A stretch of 33,312 nt of DNA from Ignavibacteria bacterium (lineage in GTDB: Bacteria; Bacteroidota; Ignavibacteria; Ignavibacteriales; Ignavibacteriaceae): positions 1 through 33,312 of the forward strand of contig JAJTBZ010000067.1 in assembly GCA_021286645.1 (NCBI GenBank). Reading direction: 5' to 3'. The position numbers and the translations under genes were made by a program. Positions 1-6,570 of this stretch are shown piece after piece; the first letter of the stretch is position 1; the number at the start of each line of letters is the position of its first letter. The notes beneath the pieces are model-generated. The model saw only the letters and a program-made list of their open reading frames with translations. It was not told the origin of the DNA and did not search any database.

Positions 1-192
1 TTGACAGTGACGAATCTGTTAGGAGAGATCACTGGCGATCTCGTTAACGGTTTTCTTTCCGCCGGTATCCATAATGTGCAATATGATGGGAGGAAAATCC
101 CATCAGGCGTTTACTTTTATACCTTAGCAGTATATTCACCGGATGGCAATTTAGAATATAAGGCTTCCAAAAAATTAGTTTTAATGAAGTAA
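1..192 (+). CDS. C-terminal end of a T9SS-exported protein (5' partial)
   Basis: The reading frame is open from the first base, so the true start lies outside the window. The 63 visible residues are a T9SS type A sorting domain: a beta-rich stretch with GEITGDLV, then IPSGVYFYTL, ending in the basic KKLVLMK typical of these tails. The usual YPNPFNP motif would lie upstream and is not visible. The sorting domain marks a protein moved across the outer membrane by the type IX system. The stop is 10 nt before the start of the next secreted protein, so the two probably share a transcript. Nothing can be said about the catalytic or binding part. Confidence 0.75.
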   Translation: MTVTNLLGEITGDLVNGFLSAGIHNVQYDGRKIPSGVYFYTLAVYSPDGNLEYKASKKLVLMK

Positions 193-202
193 GGGGCCGA
201 CA

Positions 203-2482
203 ATGAAAAAGAATTATTTTAGCAAAAACGTAATTGCAGTAAAAATGAACGTATTATTCATTTTAGTCTTAATGGGTTTGTTCATTAGCGTAAATGCACA
301 AACCGGCAAAGTGGTAATAAAGAAAAAAAATAACGGCGGGATTATTACCGTTTCGACAGATTCTGTTAAGAGCATGTCATTCCCGGCTATATCTCAGCAA
401 TATATTAACAACATAAACGGAGGAAATATTATCTCACCGCAGGGTGCAGTTCTGACCATACCGGCAAATGCTCTTCCAACAAGCGGAAATGTATATGTGG
501 GCCGAACGGGCAATGAACCGTTAAGCGTATCAAACAGTAATTTAACACTCGCAGGCTCGCCGGTGACCATAGGACTCCCGGTCAGCGCAATCCAGCAGTC
601 AATAAAATTAACATTTAAGAAACCGGCAATAACAGTTCCGATGGAGAATTACGGATTATTTTTATATAATGGAGAAACATACTATCCGATAGAATATATG
701 CTGTCAGGCGACAGCATAAAAGCAGTAATCGATACAATTAACTGGCAGCCGGCAAAGAAACTATACCGTTCGGGAGCGATAAAAGATCCGCAATTGCTCA
801 CCGAAATAGTGTTGATAGGATTAATAATTAAACAGACGCCGCCGGCAGAGCAGATGGGATTGAAACAAGTGAATGTAGCGCCTTCAGGAGAACTCAGTTT
901 CTCACAGGCAAGCGCGGCGGATACATCAGAGATTCTGTTGCTAATTCATGGCTGGACATCTCAACCGGCCATGTGGAAAACGATGATAAAGAAAATCAGG
1001 CAGCAGGCAGATCCGTCATTAAAAATATGGACATTCGGGTATAACTCGTCATGGAGTATTTCAAGCAACGCAGCTCTACTCGCACAGCAGCTTTCACAAA
1101 GCACGAATGGTGCAAAATTAGATATTATAGCTCATAGTATGGGGGGGCTGGTATCGCGTTCTATGATAGAGGGAAATAACGGAGCGCAATATGTGCAGAG
1201 GCTGATAACGCTTGGTACGCCTCACCGGGGTTCGCCGCTGGGAGCAATCAGGGGATTTCTTGGGCTGATAACTTCACTGCAGGGAGGACTTGGAACCGGC
1301 CTATTATATAATTACTTCACGCAGGGATTCAGGGACTTATATACGAATTCAAGTTATATACAAAGTATGATGAATATGAGTAATCCTTCCCTGCCATATT
1401 ATTTGATTGCAGCGACAAACGATGCGGCGTCATGGTATGCTATGATGATGGAGCCGGTATTGCCGGGACCGGATGACGGGGTTGTCCAGGAGGTAAGCGC
1501 CCGCGGTGTTCCCAATTCGGCCGATGCTTCGACATTTTCCATACCGGTGATAATGGCTCATACTGAAATGCCGGAAAACGGAGCAATATATCAGCAGGTA
1601 ATAAATTACCTAAAACCCCATAAACCTGAATTGGCATCACCGGTAAACGGCGATACTAACCAGACCGTAACGCCGACTTTAAAGTGGAGAAAGAGCCTTG
1701 GAGCGAAAAAGTATTCAGTGCAGGTAGCCAAAGACAGTATTTTTACAAGTGTCGTATTTTCTAAATATGGAATCAGCGATACATTACTGCAGGCAGACAG
1801 CTTAAAGGACAGCACACAATACTATTGGCGGGTAAAATCATATAATGCCTTTGATACAACGAATGCATCGGATACATATTCATTCAGAATAGGAAGTAAA
1901 TCATGCCCCGGTACACCAGTAGTAATATATGCAGGCCAAACATATAATACTGTACAAATAGGAACCCAATGTTGGCTGAAAGAGAACCTGAATGTGGGAA
2001 CAAGAATAAACGGCAGCCAAGATCAGGCGAATAATGGTGTAATAGAGAAATACTGCTATAATGATATTGAATCCAACTGTACCACCTATGGCGGTTTATA
2101 CCAATGGAATGAAGCGATGAAGTATGTAACTACAACAGGAACGCGGGGTATATGCCCGCAAGGGTGGCATATACCAACATATGCGGAGTTTTATACACTC
2201 TTAACGACAGTAAACGGTGATGGAAATGCGCTGAAAGCTATCGGGCAGGGAACAGGTTCAGGTACAGGCAATAACACAAGCGGCTTCTCGGCCTTGCTTG
2301 CGGGCTACCGCAACTACAATGGACTCTTCTACGATTTAGGGAGCAATGCTCTCTTTTGGAGTTCCCCCGAGTATGATTCCGGTTTCGCATTCTTCATGAA
2401 CGTGTACTACTATAACAGCTATGTCTACCTGTACTACAACGGCAAGCAGGTCGGGTTTAGTGTGCGCTGCCTCAAGGATTAG
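203..2482 (+). CDS. Secreted alpha/beta hydrolase with C-terminal FISUMP domain; target protein of a diversity-generating retroelement
   Basis: This 759-residue exported protein begins with a signal peptide (hydrophobic core about residues 16-31, cleavage probably after VNAQ). A lipase-like alpha/beta hydrolase domain spans about residues 235-470. It has an oxyanion-type LIHGW (His249-Gly250), the nucleophile elbow AHSMGG (Ser312), an acid candidate in DDGVV (Asp424/425) and a catalytic His candidate at 453. A fibronectin-III-like domain follows (about 475-565), then a FISUMP (Fib_succ_major) domain from about 569 with QCWLKENLNVG, GICPQGWHIPT and a terminal VRCLKD. Residues 696-758 are encoded by the variable repeat and are rich in Tyr and Phe. 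No T9SS tail follows the FISUMP domain. The hydrolase could be an esterase, a lipase or a PGAP1-like acyl hydrolase; the substrate is unknown. The diversified domain is inferred to be a ligand-binding face. Confidence 0.88.
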   Translation: MKKNYFSKNVIAVKMNVLFILVLMGLFISVNAQTGKVVIKKKNNGGIITVSTDSVKSMSFPAISQQYINNINGGNIISPQGAVLTIPANALPTSGNVYVGRTGNEPLSVSNSNLTLAGSPVTIGLPVSAIQQSIKLTFKKPAITVPMENYGLFLYNGETYYPIEYMLSGDSIKAVIDTINWQPAKKLYRSGAIKDPQLLTEIVLIGLIIKQTPPAEQMGLKQVNVAPSGELSFSQASAADTSEILLLIHGWTSQPAMWKTMIKKIRQQADPSLKIWTFGYNSSWSISSNAALLAQQLSQSTNGAKLDIIAHSMGGLVSRSMIEGNNGAQYVQRLITLGTPHRGSPLGAIRGFLGLITSLQGGLGTGLLYNYFTQGFRDLYTNSSYIQSMMNMSNPSLPYYLIAATNDAASWYAMMMEPVLPGPDDGVVQEVSARGVPNSADASTFSIPVIMAHTEMPENGAIYQQVINYLKPHKPELASPVNGDTNQTVTPTLKWRKSLGAKKYSVQVAKDSIFTSVVFSKYGISDTLLQADSLKDSTQYYWRVKSYNAFDTTNASDTYSFRIGSKSCPGTPVVIYAGQTYNTVQIGTQCWLKENLNVGTRINGSQDQANNGVIEKYCYNDIESNCTTYGGLYQWNEAMKYVTTTGTRGICPQGWHIPTYAEFYTLLTTVNGDGNALKAIGQGTGSGTGNNTSGFSALLAGYRNYNGLFYDLGSNALFWSSPEYDSGFAFFMNVYYYNSYVYLYYNGKQVGFSVRCLKD
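2286..2480 (+). repeat. DGR variable repeat (VR)
   Basis: This 195-nt 3' end of the hydrolase/FISUMP gene aligns over its whole length with 3051-3244. Shared anchors are TCTCGGCC at the 5' end, CTTTTGGAGTTC in the middle and GGGTTTAGTGTGCG near the 3' end. Where the template has AAC or AAT, this copy mostly has TAC, TTC, CTC, GTC, GGC, AGC, GAT or TAT. Altered residues include 705, 708, 710, 711, 714, 717, 728, 730, 731, 735, 737, 740, 742, 744, 745, 747, 749 and 750. This is the pattern left by adenine-specific mutagenic retrohoming. Confidence 0.9.
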
Positions 2483-2512
2483 ACTATTTGTCAATTTGAC
2501 TATTTTAATTTT

Positions 2513-2527
2513 ACCCCCTTTGGGGGT
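2513..2527 (+). other. GC hairpin 33 nt downstream of the VR
   Basis: The arms ACCCCC and GGGGGT flank a 3-nt TTT loop, followed by TCG, A and a run of seven T. In studied DGRs a GC-rich hairpin or cruciform just downstream of the VR promotes target recognition for retrohoming. The same structure with its T-run could equally be a rho-independent terminator for the target gene, although the T-run starts a few bases after the stem. The sequence alone does not decide between the two. Confidence 0.6.
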
Positions 2528-2548
2528 TCGATTTTTTTGAAAAAAGAT

Positions 2549-2905
2549 ATGAGCTTAACTGAAGAATTGCCGGTATACAAAGCAAGTTACGACTTGCCGT
2601 TTTTCATTTTTAATATTGCAAAGAACTTTCAGAAAGATTATAAATGCACTATTGGCGAGAGTTAAAAAAATGAAGTGGTATCTATGGTGACGAATATATA
2701 TCGTGCAAACAGCAGCCGGGAAATGAGCGTTCACTTAGGCTTGGCGCGCGAATCTTTGGAAGTTGTCAGGCTCTATGTGCGTTTGTTAAAGGATTTGCAC
2801 CAGATTAACGTGAAACAACTTGCGGCAATAACCGTCCATATCGAAAATATATCGAAACAATTAACGGGGTGGCAAAAATCGGTTAGGCAAAAAGAAAATA
2901 ATTGA
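2549..2905 (+). pseudogene. avd: DGR accessory variability protein Avd, interrupted by an in-frame stop
   Basis: From ATG 2549 the frame reads MSLTEELPVYKASYDLPFF and continues to CTIGES, then a TAA at 2663-2665, then KNEVVSMVTNIYRANSS through KQLTGWQKS to the stop at 2903-2905. Both halves are in the same frame, giving 118 codons, the usual length of Avd-type four-helix-bundle proteins. Family features are LPVYKASYDL at the N-terminus, IYRANSS in the middle and a basic C-terminus. In family members the stop position is usually Leu in a GEKLKNE-like segment, so one T-to-A change (TTA to TAA) explains the lesion. Avd binds the reverse transcriptase and template RNA and is needed for retrohoming. 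A shorter product from GTG 2675 or ATG 2684 would lack the first helix. Confidence 0.85.
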
Positions 2906-3050
2906 ACGGCAGTAAATGAAGAAAGTAGCGAGAGTCATTTTTTGTTACGGCAAAAATGAGAGAGCTGATCAATCCAACAACCCGCCCCTTGCAAAAGGAG
3001 CAATGTTAAGCTGTATTGAAAAAATTCAGCGAATAAAGCGGTTGTTTACA

Positions 3051-3244
3051 TCTCGGCCCTGCTTGCGGCTACTGCAACAACAATGGAAACTTCAACAATT
3101 TAGGAAACAACGCTAACTTTTGGAGTTCTTCCGAGTATGACGCCGGTAACGCAAACAACATGAACCTGAACTACAATGACAGTAATGTCAACTTGAACAA
3201 CAACAACAAGGAAAACGGGTTTAGTGTGCGTTGCCTGAAGGATT
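3051..3244 (+). repeat. DGR template repeat (TR), non-coding
   Basis: This 194-nt copy of the VR lies between avd and the RT remnant and is not in a credible reading frame. It is very rich in AAC and AAT triplets: about 22 of the 49 triplets aligned to VR codons 2-50. These are the adenines that become random bases in the cDNA. It lacks one G found in the VR near its 5' end. About 14 substitutions lie outside template adenines, including two in the 3' anchor. Those indicate drift since the last retrohoming event. The order target-avd-TR-RT and the 33-nt TR-RT spacing match canonical cassettes. Confidence 0.9.
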
Positions 3245-3277
3245 TATATACGATACTGCCGTTCATTTTAATATGTT

Positions 3278-3418
3278 ATGGATATTAAACTTTTAGAAGA
3301 TTTATTTTATGCATATTTTGAGGTGCGCAAGAATAAAAGAAATACGCCAAGCGCCCTTGCATTCGAAATTGATTATGAATCGAATCTTTTTCGTTTATGG
3401 GAAGACATTGAAAAATAG
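3278..3418 (+). pseudogene. DGR reverse transcriptase, N-terminal fragment only
   Basis: ATG 3278 opens a 46-codon frame, MDIKLLEDLFYAYFEVRKNK, continuing RNTPSALAFEIDYESNLF and ending RLWEDIEK before TAG 3416-3418. This matches the N-terminus of DGR reverse transcriptases: a helix with LxxLxxAYxxxRxxKR, then a conserved Phe-Glu and a L-x-x-L-x-x-E/D-L/I segment just before the fingers domain. Everything after it, including the catalytic YxDD region, is missing. The next bases encode an unrelated transposase in another frame. The rest of the RT is not found anywhere between here and the tmRNA. The loss is probably an IS-mediated deletion, but an assembly join at a repeated IS is an alternative. 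Confidence 0.8.
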
Positions 3419-3419
3419 A

Positions 3420-3857
3420 TCTTATGAAATAGCGCCGAGTTATTGTCCGATGGGACAGGCAATGAGCTTCATTGGAGAGCGGAAGCGCAAAACAGCAACC
3501 GGATATTTGCAACTATCACGTCTGTATCAGGCAGTGAATTGTCAGGGATGCCCGTTGCGTGGAGCCTGTCATACGGGTAAGTCCAATCGGGTGATCGAAG
3601 TAAACGGAAAATTAAACAGATATCGTAAACAAGCAGAGGATCTGCTGACCAGCGAAAAGGGAATTGCCTTCAGGAAAAGACGTTGCTGTGAACCGGAGCC
3701 GGTATTTGGGAATATGAAACAGAACAAGGGGTTCAAACGCTTCTCTCTGAAAGGCCGACTGAAGGTTGCTATCGAAACAGGTTTGGTGTTTTTGGCTCAT
3801 AACATCAAGCGGGCTGTTGTTCTGGGTTATAGAACACCGGCGTTCCAGGTGAGCTAA
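3420..3857 (+). pseudogene. IS1182-family transposase, C-terminal fragment
   Basis: About 145 residues match the end of IS1182-type DDE transposases. They include CPMGQAM, a cysteine pair region NCQGCPLRGACH, the segment with the third catalytic acidic residue EPVFGNMKQNKGFKRF, and the closing LAHNIKR. Full-length family members have roughly 450-550 residues, so about two thirds, including the first two catalytic Asp residues, is gone. The frame stays open upstream to 3309 only by chance, overlapping the RT remnant. The junction with RT sequence falls near 3410-3425. No left terminal repeat is visible there. The fragment cannot be an active transposase. Confidence 0.85.
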
Positions 3858-3988
3858 AATGAGGCCAATACGTATGAATATGAACCTTTTTTTTGCACAT
3901 TATCCGATAGTGCCCGCGCATCACTAACTATTTCTCCGTTTTTAGTCCAATTAGCATGTCGGGAAATCACCAGGCAGCTACATATGAA

Positions 3989-4023
3989 AAAGGCCGCCTC
4001 AGATTGACTTCTGAGACGGCCTC
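3989..4023 (-). terminator. Terminator of the tmRNA gene, possibly also the right end of the IS remnant
   Basis: Read on the minus strand, GGCCGTCTCAGA and TCTGAGGCGGCC form a 12-bp stem with one G-U pair around AGTCAA, followed by TTTTT. It begins 14 nt after the tmRNA 3' end, as expected for a rho-independent terminator. On the plus strand the same bases end in CTGAGACGGCCTC, which resembles the terminal inverted repeat of IS1182-like elements in Bacteroidota (recalled, not searched). It lies 166 nt after the transposase stop, so it could also be the IS right end. Confidence 0.7.
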
Positions 4024-4036
4024 ATAAAGATCTTTG

Positions 4037-4388
4037 TGGAGGTGGCGGGAGTCGAACCCGCGTCCGAAGAAAGGACCCTGTAAACATCTACGATACGTAG
4101 TCTGTCTTTTAATCTCGTACTTAAAAACTCCGGCAAACAGGATTTCTTAAATACCATCCGGTTAAGTGTTTTGCCTCTTCTACCCGGCTCTCAATTTGGC
4201 TATCTCATCAAAACGACGTTTCTTCCTTAACCGATGAGCAAACTAAGGAGAAACGGCTGCTTTAATTAAGCAGCGAGGGCGTAATTAGATTCGCCAATTA
4301 ATGTTTTTCCGACTTTTTAGCGTGCTTTCGGAGAACACGGTACGCCATTTACAGATTCACTGACCCCGTCGAAACCAATTTCACCCCC
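4037..4388 (-). ncRNA. ssrA: tmRNA (transfer-messenger RNA)
   Basis: The minus-strand transcript starts GGGGGTG, followed by the hallmark TTGGTTTCGACGGGG, and ends in the tRNA-like T arm GGGTTCGACTCCC and CACCTCC plus discriminator A. The 5' GGGGGTG pairs with 3' CACCTCC with one G-U pair. CCA is not fully encoded (ACAA follows), so it must be added after transcription. The length of about 352 nt is normal for a one-piece tmRNA. With SmpB it rescues stalled ribosomes and tags the unfinished protein. The tag frame is listed separately. The 3' end of ssrA is a common integration site for mobile DNA, and here it faces the IS/DGR remnant. Confidence 0.95.
4266..4310 (-). other. tmRNA-encoded proteolysis tag
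   Basis: Within the tmRNA, AGTC is followed by resume codon GGA at 4310 and a 14-codon frame GKTLIGESNYALAA ending in TAA (4266-4268). The C-terminal YALAA is the degron read by ClpXP-type proteases. The GE-x-NYALAA core resembles Bacteroidota tags (GETNYALAA, recalled). Compared with those, about five residues (GKTLI) are added in front. Confidence 0.85.
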
Positions 4389-4415
4389 ATGTTATCATGG
4401 GACTTGAAACATGGG

Positions 4416-4955
4416 TTATTTTTCCCAATTTACATCGCTCACGTGCTGAAAGAAATTTTCATACCGGGCGAGGACGAACAATAAGTCTGAAATCCTATTA
4501 ACAAATATAAGGATATTTGGATTGATATTTTCTGTTTTTGAAAGAGTAAATATTTCTCTCTCTGCCCTTCTGCACACAGTTCGCGCAACATGCAAAGCAG
4601 CAGCAGAACGAGTCCCGCCTGGCAGAATAAAATTTGATAATTCCGGAATCTCGATTACAACAGCATCAATATATTCCTCTGCCTTACTAATAGCTTCCTG
4701 GCCAAGCCGATCAATGTGAGAATTTGCCTCAAAGGGAGTTGCCAGGTCGGCACCTGCCACAAACAATGTATTTTGCAGCCAGTTAGTTACCTCACGAGTC
4801 ATTGGAGCAGCGGCATGTACCATCGAGAGCCCTAAGAATGCATTTAATTCATCGATTGAACCATACGCATTCAATCGTTGATGATCTTTTTCAACTCTGC
4901 GCCCGCCAAATAATCCGGTGGTACCGCCATCACCGGTTTTCGTGTAAATTTTCAT
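4416..4955 (-). CDS. Cob(I)alamin adenosyltransferase, PduO type
   Basis: This 179-residue cytosolic enzyme transfers the adenosyl group of ATP to cob(I)alamin to make adenosylcobalamin. The N-terminal KIYTKTGDGGTTGLF forms the ATP-binding loop. RLNAYGSIDELNAFLG, LPGGTRSAAALHVAR-TVCRRAERE and NRISDLLFVLARYEN are the other conserved blocks of the PduO/MMAB family, including the Arg and Asp that fix ATP and the corrin. Length is normal. Its ATG overlaps the stop of the upstream YgfZ-like gene (TAATG), so the two are translationally coupled. It is followed at once by the tmRNA gene on the same strand. No cobalamin riboswitch is seen upstream. Confidence 0.93.
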   Translation of the reverse strand: MKIYTKTGDGGTTGLFGGRRVEKDHQRLNAYGSIDELNAFLGLSMVHAAAPMTREVTNWLQNTLFVAGADLATPFEANSHIDRLGQEAISKAEEYIDAVVIEIPELSNFILPGGTRSAAALHVARTVCRRAEREIFTLSKTENINPNILIFVNRISDLLFVLARYENFFQHVSDVNWEK

Positions 4956-6037
4956 TATGATTTACCAGGAATTTTAACTACTACTTTCCCGAGATCATTC
5001 CCGTTCCGTACGAACACTTCAGTTCCTTCCGAAGCATGAGTATTTCGAATAAACCCTAATCCTATATGCATATTAGAGCGGGGAGCTTTAGCTGAAGATG
5101 TAATTTGCCCAATCTCTTCATTTTCTTCATTATATAGTTTTAATTCCTTATCCTCGGGAATGTTTTCCATAAAATGAAAAGTTCGTAAATATTTCTGCAC
5201 CTTGTTATATGTTTCCAAACGTGCAATCACTTCCTGCCCAATGTAACAACCCTTCGAGAAACTAATTTCATCCTTGAATAGAAGCTCATGCGGGTTATAT
5301 TGATCATTTATTTCATTAACACCAGGTAAACCTTTTGCAATCCTGTAGGAATTATATGCCTTTTCACCAACAAAAGAAAACGGCACCATAGTTTGCCCTT
5401 CCATGCAGGCGTTAATTATATTGATAAGCGGCACTGACCTGCCATATAACCAAATTCGCAAAGTACCATCTTTTTCAGTAAAAGGAATTAATACACACTC
5501 CTGATGATTGAACTCAGTAGAAACCACAACACCGGGTCGAAGATTTTTTACTGCATCGCCAAACACTAAAATCATTAATGCCAAAACCTGATCACCCATA
5601 AACTCGAACAATGAGAACTCTTCGTTCATGCCAGACACTGTTACATCATCATTGATAATATAACGTGTTAACCAAAACTTTAAGAGTTTCGCCCGTTCTT
5701 CATTGCCAATTAATAAAAAACTGTCTTGCAGATACACTAATAGAGTCCTATCAAGGAGCCTACCTTTTTCATTAACGAACAACGTATATTTCATTTGCCG
5801 CGGCAGCATTCCGTTTACTTCATTCGTAGAGATACGATGGAGAAAATCCAATGTATCGGTGCCTTTAAGTTGAATAAGTGCTTTTGCCGAAATCTCTCTA
5901 CATACAGTTCCACTTTGCAATGTTTCTGCCTCAATTGCGCTATCTCCGTAAGTCTCTATTAATCCTGATTCGTTGAGTTCAAGATTTAGAAAACCCTTAG
6001 ATCGCAAATACTGAATAAAGAATCTGTTTTGATCCAT
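4955..6037 (-). CDS. ygfZ: YgfZ/GcvT-like folate-binding protein
   Basis: This is a 360-residue homologue of YgfZ, a tetrahydrofolate-binding protein that supports assembly or repair of iron-sulfur enzymes. The family signature K-G-C-Y-x-G-Q-E is present as KGCYIGQEVIARL. The N-terminal part (ALIQLKGTDTLDFLHRIST) and the LPGVNEI/PHELLF segment also match the GcvT-like fold. The frame is open 27 codons further upstream, but MDQNRFFIQYLRSKG at 6037 is the natural N-terminus; the extra residues are low-complexity and AT-rich. It overlaps the adenosyltransferase gene by one base. It lies divergent to the DUF971 gene across about 210 bp. Confidence 0.88.
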   Translation of the reverse strand: MDQNRFFIQYLRSKGFLNLELNESGLIETYGDSAIEAETLQSGTVCREISAKALIQLKGTDTLDFLHRISTNEVNGMLPRQMKYTLFVNEKGRLLDRTLLVYLQDSFLLIGNEERAKLLKFWLTRYIINDDVTVSGMNEEFSLFEFMGDQVLALMILVFGDAVKNLRPGVVVSTEFNHQECVLIPFTEKDGTLRIWLYGRSVPLINIINACMEGQTMVPFSFVGEKAYNSYRIAKGLPGVNEINDQYNPHELLFKDEISFSKGCYIGQEVIARLETYNKVQKYLRTFHFMENIPEDKELKLYNEENEEIGQITSSAKAPRSNMHIGLGFIRNTHASEGTEVFVRNGNDLGKVVVKIPGKS

Positions 6038-6240
6038 TATATGATAATTTTGTGGTATAATTTTTGTTGTTCGAAATATACAAATTTCGCGCACATAATA
6101 AAATATCTCAAAAAACATATTTGTTTTATTTGGGAACTTAGTGCGATGCTTTGTAACTTTATTGTTTAAAGTATTATTAATAATTTGAAGTTGTATTTAG
6201 TTCCCGGGAGCGTTTCTACCCGCAGGAGGTACACGTAAGT

Positions 6241-6273
6241 ATGAGCATTCATGATTCAACCGATCTCAATTAA
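6241..6273 (+). other. Possible 10-codon leader ORF overlapping the DUF971 start
   Basis: ATG 6241 follows AGGAGG by 11 nt and reads MSIHDSTDLN then TAA, in a different frame from the DUF971 gene, whose ATG is 10 nt further on. The arrangement would permit translational coupling, or the strong Shine-Dalgarno may simply act at long range. No known peptide family is recognised. Confidence 0.3.
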
Positions 6274-6568
6274 AGTTTTGCAAAAAGAGCAGGAATTATT
6301 CGTACAATGGAATGATTCCACTGCTGATTCAATTGCGTTGGGCAATGTTCGAAGATTTTGCCCCTGCGCGTTTTGTACCGAGGCACGTATAAATGAAAAG
6401 GAACATTTTATTCCTATTTATGGACGTGAACAAACTACAATTATCTCGATACAAACTATCGGCTCGTATGCACTTAAAATTTCGTGGGCTGATGGACATA
6501 ACGATGGAATCTATGAATATGCGGTGATTAAAGCCATTGCAGCTATGCAATTTGAAGGGGCGAAATAA
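6251..6568 (+). CDS. DUF971 (GBBH-like N-terminal domain) protein
   Basis: This small 105-residue cytosolic protein consists of one DUF971 domain, the zinc-binding fold also found at the N-terminus of gamma-butyrobetaine hydroxylase. The expected metal ligands are in RRFCPCAFC (Cys37, Cys39, Cys42). The typical second half SYALKISWADGHNDGIYEY is present. The function of stand-alone members is not settled; some occur fused or next to Mrp/ApbC iron-sulfur carriers. The start at 6251 is forced by an in-frame TGA at 6242-6244. AGGAGG (6224-6229) is 21 nt away, better placed for ATG 6241, which opens a 10-codon leader in another frame. The stop is 2 nt before pgsA. Confidence 0.85.
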   Translation: MIQPISIKVLQKEQELFVQWNDSTADSIALGNVRRFCPCAFCTEARINEKEHFIPIYGREQTTIISIQTIGSYALKISWADGHNDGIYEYAVIKAIAAMQFEGAK

Positions 6569-6570
6569 TT

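Noticed and set aside
2916-3116. A 66-codon open frame between avd and the TR
   Set aside because: It runs into the template repeat, has no recognisable domain, and its end is made from TR bases read in a meaningless frame. The TR and its leader explain the region better.
3309-3420. Open frame that would extend the transposase upstream, giving an apparent 182-residue protein
   Set aside because: The first 35 or so codons overlap the RT fragment in another frame and show no transposase similarity. Only the portion from about 3420 matches IS1182 transposases.
4037-4090. A tRNA-like T arm and acceptor on the minus strand
   Set aside because: There is no anticodon arm. The sequence is the 3' half of the tmRNA tRNA-like domain.
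6038-6118. Upstream extension of the YgfZ-like gene by 27 codons
   Set aside because: The residues are AT-rich and unlike the family N-terminus; homology begins at MDQNRFF.
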